8,088 nt of DNA from Nitrospirota bacterium. Lineage in GTDB: Bacteria > Nitrospirota > JACRHJ01. The translations under genes were made by a program, and so were the position numbers. Positions 4,867 to 8,088 of the stretch are shown one piece after another; positions within the stretch are counted from its first letter, which is position 1; each line of letters starts with the position of its first letter. The notes under the pieces were generated by a model. The model was not told where the DNA came from and did no database searches. It was given only the letters and a program-made list of their open reading frames with translations. The DNA lies in NCBI GenBank assembly GCA_021815285.1, contig JAKAHE010000093.1:1-8088 (forward strand), in the 5' to 3' direction.

Positions 4867-7231
4867 GCTTACCATCGACAGAATGGAAGTTGAGGTCCCG
4901 GAAGGGACTAACGTCCTTGAAGCGGCGAAGAAGCTGGGAATCGTCATCCCGCACTTCTGCTACCACGAAGCCCTGGGCGCCGTCGGCGCGTGCCGCCTGT
5001 GCGCGATGAAGTTCGTCGAGGGGCCGGTAAAAGGCGTCCAGGTATCGTGCATGGTGAAGGCCCAGGACGGCATGGTCGTCGAGACCGCAGACCCAGACGC
5101 CATGCGCGTTAGAAGGATGGTAATCGAGTGGCTTATGACGAACCACCCGCACGACTGCCCAGTCTGCGACGAGGGCGGGATGTGCCAGCTCCAGGACTAC
5201 ACCATCGCGGGCGGACACGGGATAAGGCGTTATAAAGGCAAAAAGAGGACATATCTTTCCCAGTATCTGGGCGAATTCATAGAGCAGGAGATGAACCGGT
5301 GCATACAGTGCTACCGGTGCCACCGCTTCTACCGTGACTACGCCGGGGGAGCCGATTTCGGCACAAAAAAGCTTGCGAACCGGACATTCTTCGGCAGGTT
5401 CAAAGACGGCTGGCTTGAGAGCGAGTTCGCCGGCAACCTGGCGGACGTATGCCCGACGGGCGTATTCACGGACAAGACATACCGTTTCAAGGCGCGGCCC
5501 TGGGAGCTTGAGACCGCGCCGTCCGTATGCCCGCACTGCTCGCTTGGCTGCGGCATTACTCCGGGGGCCAAGCTCAGGGAACTGCTCGTCATAAAGGCGA
5601 GAGAGAATCTGAAAGTCAACGGCTGGTTCATCTGCGACAGGGGGCGGTTCGGATACAGGTTCGCGTCCAGCGGAAACAGACCGCGCAAGTTTCTTGTGAA
5701 CGGACAGGAGAAGACCAGAGGTGAAGCAGTAAAATCCGCTTCGGGAATAATATCCGACGCCATCTTGAAATACGGCCCCGGCTCTGTCGCGCTGATAGGC
5801 TCGCCGCGCACGTCTTTGGAAAATAATTTTGCCGTCAGGAAGCTGGCTGACCTGCTGAAGACGGAAAACATATGTTTCTCTGCGGACCCGTTTCGGGAAA
5901 GGAAGGACAGGCGGGCTGTTTCCCTGATTAATGCGGCTGATAGCCGGTCGCTTCGGGACGTGGAATTCTCAGATTTCATCGTAGCCGTCGGGACAGACCC
6001 CGTTAACGAGGCGCCGATGCTTGCGCTTATGCTTCGCCAGGCGGCCGTGAAGGGCGCGCAGATAGTCGTAATCGACCCGCGCCCGGTAAAGCTTCCGTTT
6101 AATTTCACGCATATTCCGGCATTGCCTGATGAGTTCGCGGGAAAACTCGCGGAACTGGCGGGCAGTTCTTCCGCTCCCGCGCCAAGGGACAGGGCGACGA
6201 TAATCTGCGGCACGGACATTCCCGGTATGGACGCCATAGACGCATGCTCCGAGGCGGCCAGGAGACTGAACTGCGGCCTGTTTTATACGCTTTCGTCCGC
6301 AAACTCCTTCGGGGCGGCGCTCCTGGCCTCTGACGGCCCGGAATTCGAGGACGTGCTGTCCGGGATGGAAAGCGGCAATATAGGGGTCCTGATCGCGCTC
6401 GAATCCGACCCCCTGGGACGCTATCCTGACAGAGAAAGGGCGGCGCGGGCGCTTGAAAATCTGGACTCGCTCATAGTCATGGACTACCTCCCGACAGAGA
6501 CGGCGGAAGCGGCGAATGTGTTCTTCCCAACGACGGCTTACGCGGAGATGGACGGTATCTTCATCAACAACGAAGGCCGGGCTCAAGGCTTTTCGCGCGC
6601 GTATATCCCAGGCATTCCGGTAAACCACATGGGGCCGCAGCGTAAACCGCCTGAGCTTCATCCGCCGAGGGAATTTTTCTCAGAGGTCCCGGGGCGATCG
6701 TTTGCGGCATGGGAATATCTGCGGGATATTGCCGGCGAGATTGGGATGGAATGCGGCGAACTGGAATCGATTGAAACTATAAGGGCAGCCCTGGCCGCCG
6801 ATGACAGGCGGTTCGCACAGGTCGCGGGGCTTCACCCGGAATCGGACGGAGCGCTGATAACCGCCGGACCGGTAGACTGGCCCCAGGCCCAGCGACAGCC
6901 CTCTGCCGGGGATAAGCCGGATACGGGCGAAGGGCTGCTACTCTATGCGGTCGAACTTACCTTCGGAACGGAAGAAATTTCCGCGCGCTCCGACAAGACG
7001 CAGCTTCGCGCGCCTGAGCCGCATGTTCTGATAAACTCCGAAGACGCGGGCAAACTGGGGCTTAAGGACGGGGAACCGGTGAGAGTATCGTCCGGAAACA
7101 TAACCATCTCGTGCGTCCTCAAAACGAGTTCATCCTGCGCAAGGGGCGCGGCGTTCGCGCCGAGGCTGAAGGGTTTCGGCGCAGAGGCGCTGAACAGGAA
7201 GAGGGTAACGATTACGGGAGGGCGCGGATGA
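4859..7231 (+). CDS. nuoG: NADH-quinone oxidoreductase subunit G (multi-cluster Fe-S protein)
   Basis: Largest subunit of the NADH dehydrogenase arm; it wires electrons from NuoF towards NuoI/NuoB. An N-terminal ferredoxin domain holds [2Fe-2S] N1b (Cys34, 45, 48, 64). N5 follows with its His ligand (His96, Cys100, 103, 109; HPHDCPVC). N4 has Cys148, 151, 154 and Cys198 (CPTG). N7, found only in some bacteria, is complete (Cys224, 227, 231, 259). From about 265 to the end is a molybdopterin-oxidoreductase-like fold, known in this family to lack the cofactor; its C-terminal domain includes TEEISARSDKTQ. A hydrophilic stretch at about 675-691 looks like a flexible linker. At 790 residues it is shorter than E. 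coli NuoG (about 908). The start is TTG at 4859, overlapping nuoF by 8 nt; the resulting MPKLTIDRMEVEVPEGTNVL matches family N-termini, although no strong ribosome binding site is seen and coupling to nuoF is likely. It overlaps nuoH by ATGA. Confidence 0.95.
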   Translation: MPKLTIDRMEVEVPEGTNVLEAAKKLGIVIPHFCYHEALGAVGACRLCAMKFVEGPVKGVQVSCMVKAQDGMVVETADPDAMRVRRMVIEWLMTNHPHDCPVCDEGGMCQLQDYTIAGGHGIRRYKGKKRTYLSQYLGEFIEQEMNRCIQCYRCHRFYRDYAGGADFGTKKLANRTFFGRFKDGWLESEFAGNLADVCPTGVFTDKTYRFKARPWELETAPSVCPHCSLGCGITPGAKLRELLVIKARENLKVNGWFICDRGRFGYRFASSGNRPRKFLVNGQEKTRGEAVKSASGIISDAILKYGPGSVALIGSPRTSLENNFAVRKLADLLKTENICFSADPFRERKDRRAVSLINAADSRSLRDVEFSDFIVAVGTDPVNEAPMLALMLRQAAVKGAQIVVIDPRPVKLPFNFTHIPALPDEFAGKLAELAGSSSAPAPRDRATIICGTDIPGMDAIDACSEAARRLNCGLFYTLSSANSFGAALLASDGPEFEDVLSGMESGNIGVLIALESDPLGRYPDRERAARALENLDSLIVMDYLPTETAEAANVFFPTTAYAEMDGIFINNEGRAQGFSRAYIPGIPVNHMGPQRKPPELHPPREFFSEVPGRSFAAWEYLRDIAGEIGMECGELESIETIRAALAADDRRFAQVAGLHPESDGALITAGPVDWPQAQRQPSAGDKPDTGEGLLLYAVELTFGTEEISARSDKTQLRAPEPHVLINSEDAGKLGLKDGEPVRVSSGNITISCVLKTSSSCARGAAFAPRLKGFGAEALNRKRVTITGGRG
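7216..7221 (+). promoter_or_regulatory. Shine-Dalgarno of nuoH inside the nuoG 3' end
   Basis: GGGAGG lies 6 nt before the nuoH ATG at 7228, within the last codons of nuoG. Together with the ATGA stop/start overlap it points to coupled translation of nuoG and nuoH. It is the strongest ribosome binding site in the operon segment shown. Confidence 0.7.
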
Positions 7232-8088
7232 ATAATTACATGCCGTGGCTCATTATAATAATAAAGGCGTTTATTGTCCTTTTCGCAACCCTTACGCTCG
7301 CGGCATACATGGTGCTCGCCGAGAGGAAGATCCTTGCGCGCATGCAGGACCGCTACGGCCCCAACCGTGTCGGGCCGTTCGGCCTTCTGCAGCCGCTCGC
7401 GGACGTCATAAAGCTCATCACCAAGGAGGACATCCTGCCCGACCAGGCGGACAGGTTCATATATCTCATTGCGCCGGGCGTCGTCGCCGGGACGGTGCTT
7501 CTGACGTTTGCCGTAGTGCCGTTCGGTGCGCCTGTGAATATTGACGGCATGACGGTGCAGATGCCAGTAATCGACTTGAACGTCGGCGCGCTCTACTTCC
7601 TCGCCATGTCTTCTCTGGGCGTCTACGGCGTCGCGCTGGCGGGATGGTCTTCGGGGTCGAAATACAGCCTGCTTGGCGGCATACGCGGCTCGGCCCAGAT
7701 GATTTCGTACGAGCTTTCGATGGGCCTTGCGCTCGTGCCATCCGTGATGCTTACAGGCTCATTCAGTTTAAACGACATAGTCGCCGCACAGTCGCGCGTT
7801 CCGTTTGTGGTATATTCTCCGCTCGCGTTCGTAATATTCCTCGTCAGCGTCGCGGCGGAGTCGAGGAGAATACCGTTCGACCTCGCCGAGGCGGAAAACG
7901 AGCTTGTCGCGGGCTATCATACCGAATACAGCGGGATGCGGTTCGGACTTTTCTATATCGGCGAATACGTGAACATCATCGTGCCTGAAGAGCGTGGGGT
8001 GGTGATGGACCGGTACACGCGGAGACTCCAGGGCGAGAAGTTGGACTCCGTGTACGAATCTCGTGTTTGCACCAAGGATGGCATCGTG
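7228..8088 (+). CDS. nuoH: NADH-quinone oxidoreductase subunit H, interrupted: NuoH 1-251 joined in frame to a PAS fragment
   Basis: Membrane subunit that forms the quinone entry chamber and contacts NuoB, NuoD and NuoA. Residues 1-251 are typical NuoH: a first helix (about 8-30), AERKILARMQDRYGPNRVGP (31-50), KEDILPDQADR, AGWSSGSKYSLLGGIRGSAQ (138-157), and the conserved quinone-chamber loop PFDLAEAENELVAGYHTEYS (216-235) followed by GMRFGLFYIGEY. The family should continue with a hydrophobic helix (E. coli: TISALMVTLFFGGW) and run to about 325 residues. Instead, from about residue 252 the frame becomes hydrophilic and PAS-like and remains open to the window edge. So the last roughly 75 residues of NuoH, including its final membrane helices, are missing. 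A NuoH cut here should not be functional; the simplest reading is a chimeric sequence end. The start is firm: good Shine-Dalgarno and ATGA overlap with nuoG. NuoH identity is certain for 7228-7980. Confidence 0.9.
   Translation, partial: MNNYMPWLIIIIKAFIVLFATLTLAAYMVLAERKILARMQDRYGPNRVGPFGLLQPLADVIKLITKEDILPDQADRFIYLIAPGVVAGTVLLTFAVVPFGAPVNIDGMTVQMPVIDLNVGALYFLAMSSLGVYGVALAGWSSGSKYSLLGGIRGSAQMISYELSMGLALVPSVMLTGSFSLNDIVAAQSRVPFVVYSPLAFVIFLVSVAAESRRIPFDLAEAENELVAGYHTEYSGMRFGLFYIGEYVNIIVPEERGVVMDRYTRRLQGEKLDSVYESRVCTKDGIV
7981..8088 (+). other. PAS-domain fragment fused in frame to truncated NuoH
   Basis: The last 36 codons encode a hydrophilic stretch with PEERGVVMDRYTRRLQGE and then YESRVCTKDGIV. 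This fits the C-terminal half of PAS sensor domains, whose usual pattern is HPEDR-x2-V-x2-RY-x2-RL-x-GE, then YE-x-R and KDG. PAS domains of this kind sit in histidine kinases, diguanylate cyclases and similar signalling proteins; what follows is outside the window. The switch from NuoH falls between about 7972 and 7984. The short text ATCATCGTG at the joint could belong to either partner. No membrane helix and no NuoH motif is found after the joint. Assembly chimera is more likely than a biological fusion. Confidence 0.75.

Noticed and set aside
4793..5536. A 247-codon frame on the - strand across the nuoF/nuoG joint, and a 299-codon one at 5338-6237
   Set aside because: Both lie antisense to well-conserved nuoF/nuoG coding sequence, show no recognisable motif, and are expected from high-GC codon bias.
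7245..7544. A + strand frame inside nuoH, rich in Arg, His and Ala
   Set aside because: It is an out-of-frame shadow of nuoH; the nuoH frame starting at 7228 carries all the conserved residues.
7981..8088. A genuine new NuoH-PAS redox-sensing subunit
   Set aside because: The joint removes required NuoH membrane helices, lies at the very edge of the sequence, and only half of a PAS domain is present. An assembly chimera explains all of this more simply, though reads are needed to decide.
1..8088. CRISPR arrays, tRNA/rRNA genes, transposases, phage or defence genes
   Set aside because: The window is almost fully occupied by nuo coding sequence; no repeat array, RNA gene fold or such protein motif was seen.

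Overview
The window is the front half of a nuo operon for the proton-pumping NADH:quinone oxidoreductase (respiratory complex I). All genes are on the + strand: nuoA, a fused nuoBCD, nuoE, nuoF, nuoG and most of nuoH. GC content is fairly high, with frequent ATA (Ile) and AGG (Arg) codons. Every protein resembles the Escherichia coli version of its subunit more than the Thermus/mitochondrial version: a NuoCD-type subunit, DEMEPGT in NuoF, and a cluster-N7 Cys quartet in NuoG. This suggests a Gram-negative bacterium with an E. coli-clade complex I. NuoBCD fusions are known, to my recollection, in Geobacter and other former Deltaproteobacteria and some relatives; I cannot name the organism from sequence alone.

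Layout: 12-38 is a rho-independent terminator that closes whatever lies upstream. At 63-91 there is a sigma70-type promoter with a perfect -35 box. nuoA (118-600, possibly starting at 157) is followed after 39 nt by the 818-residue nuoBCD fusion (640-3096, TTG start). nuoE (3103-3570) starts 6 nt later. A perfect 28-bp palindrome (3567-3594) contains the nuoE stop codon and separates it from nuoF (3604-4866). nuoG (4859-7231, TTG start) overlaps nuoF by 8 nt, and nuoH (7228 onward) overlaps nuoG by ATGA. No gene-free stretch exceeds about 120 bases.

Function: NuoE, NuoF and NuoG form the NADH-oxidising arm (FMN, clusters N1a, N3, N1b, N4, N5, N7). NuoB, NuoC and NuoD form the connecting module (cluster N2 and the quinone site). 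NuoA and NuoH anchor the arm in the cytoplasmic membrane and complete the quinone chamber. All Fe-S ligands expected in these subunits are present. The remaining subunits (I to N) would be expected downstream but are not in the window.

The most unusual feature is at the 3' end. After NuoH residue 251 the frame stays open, but the protein stops being NuoH and becomes a piece of a PAS sensor domain (7981-8088). This is either a chimeric contig end or a genuine rearrangement; an assembly artefact is more likely. Apart from this and the palindrome, the window is a conventional complex I locus, and I see no undescribed multi-gene system in it.
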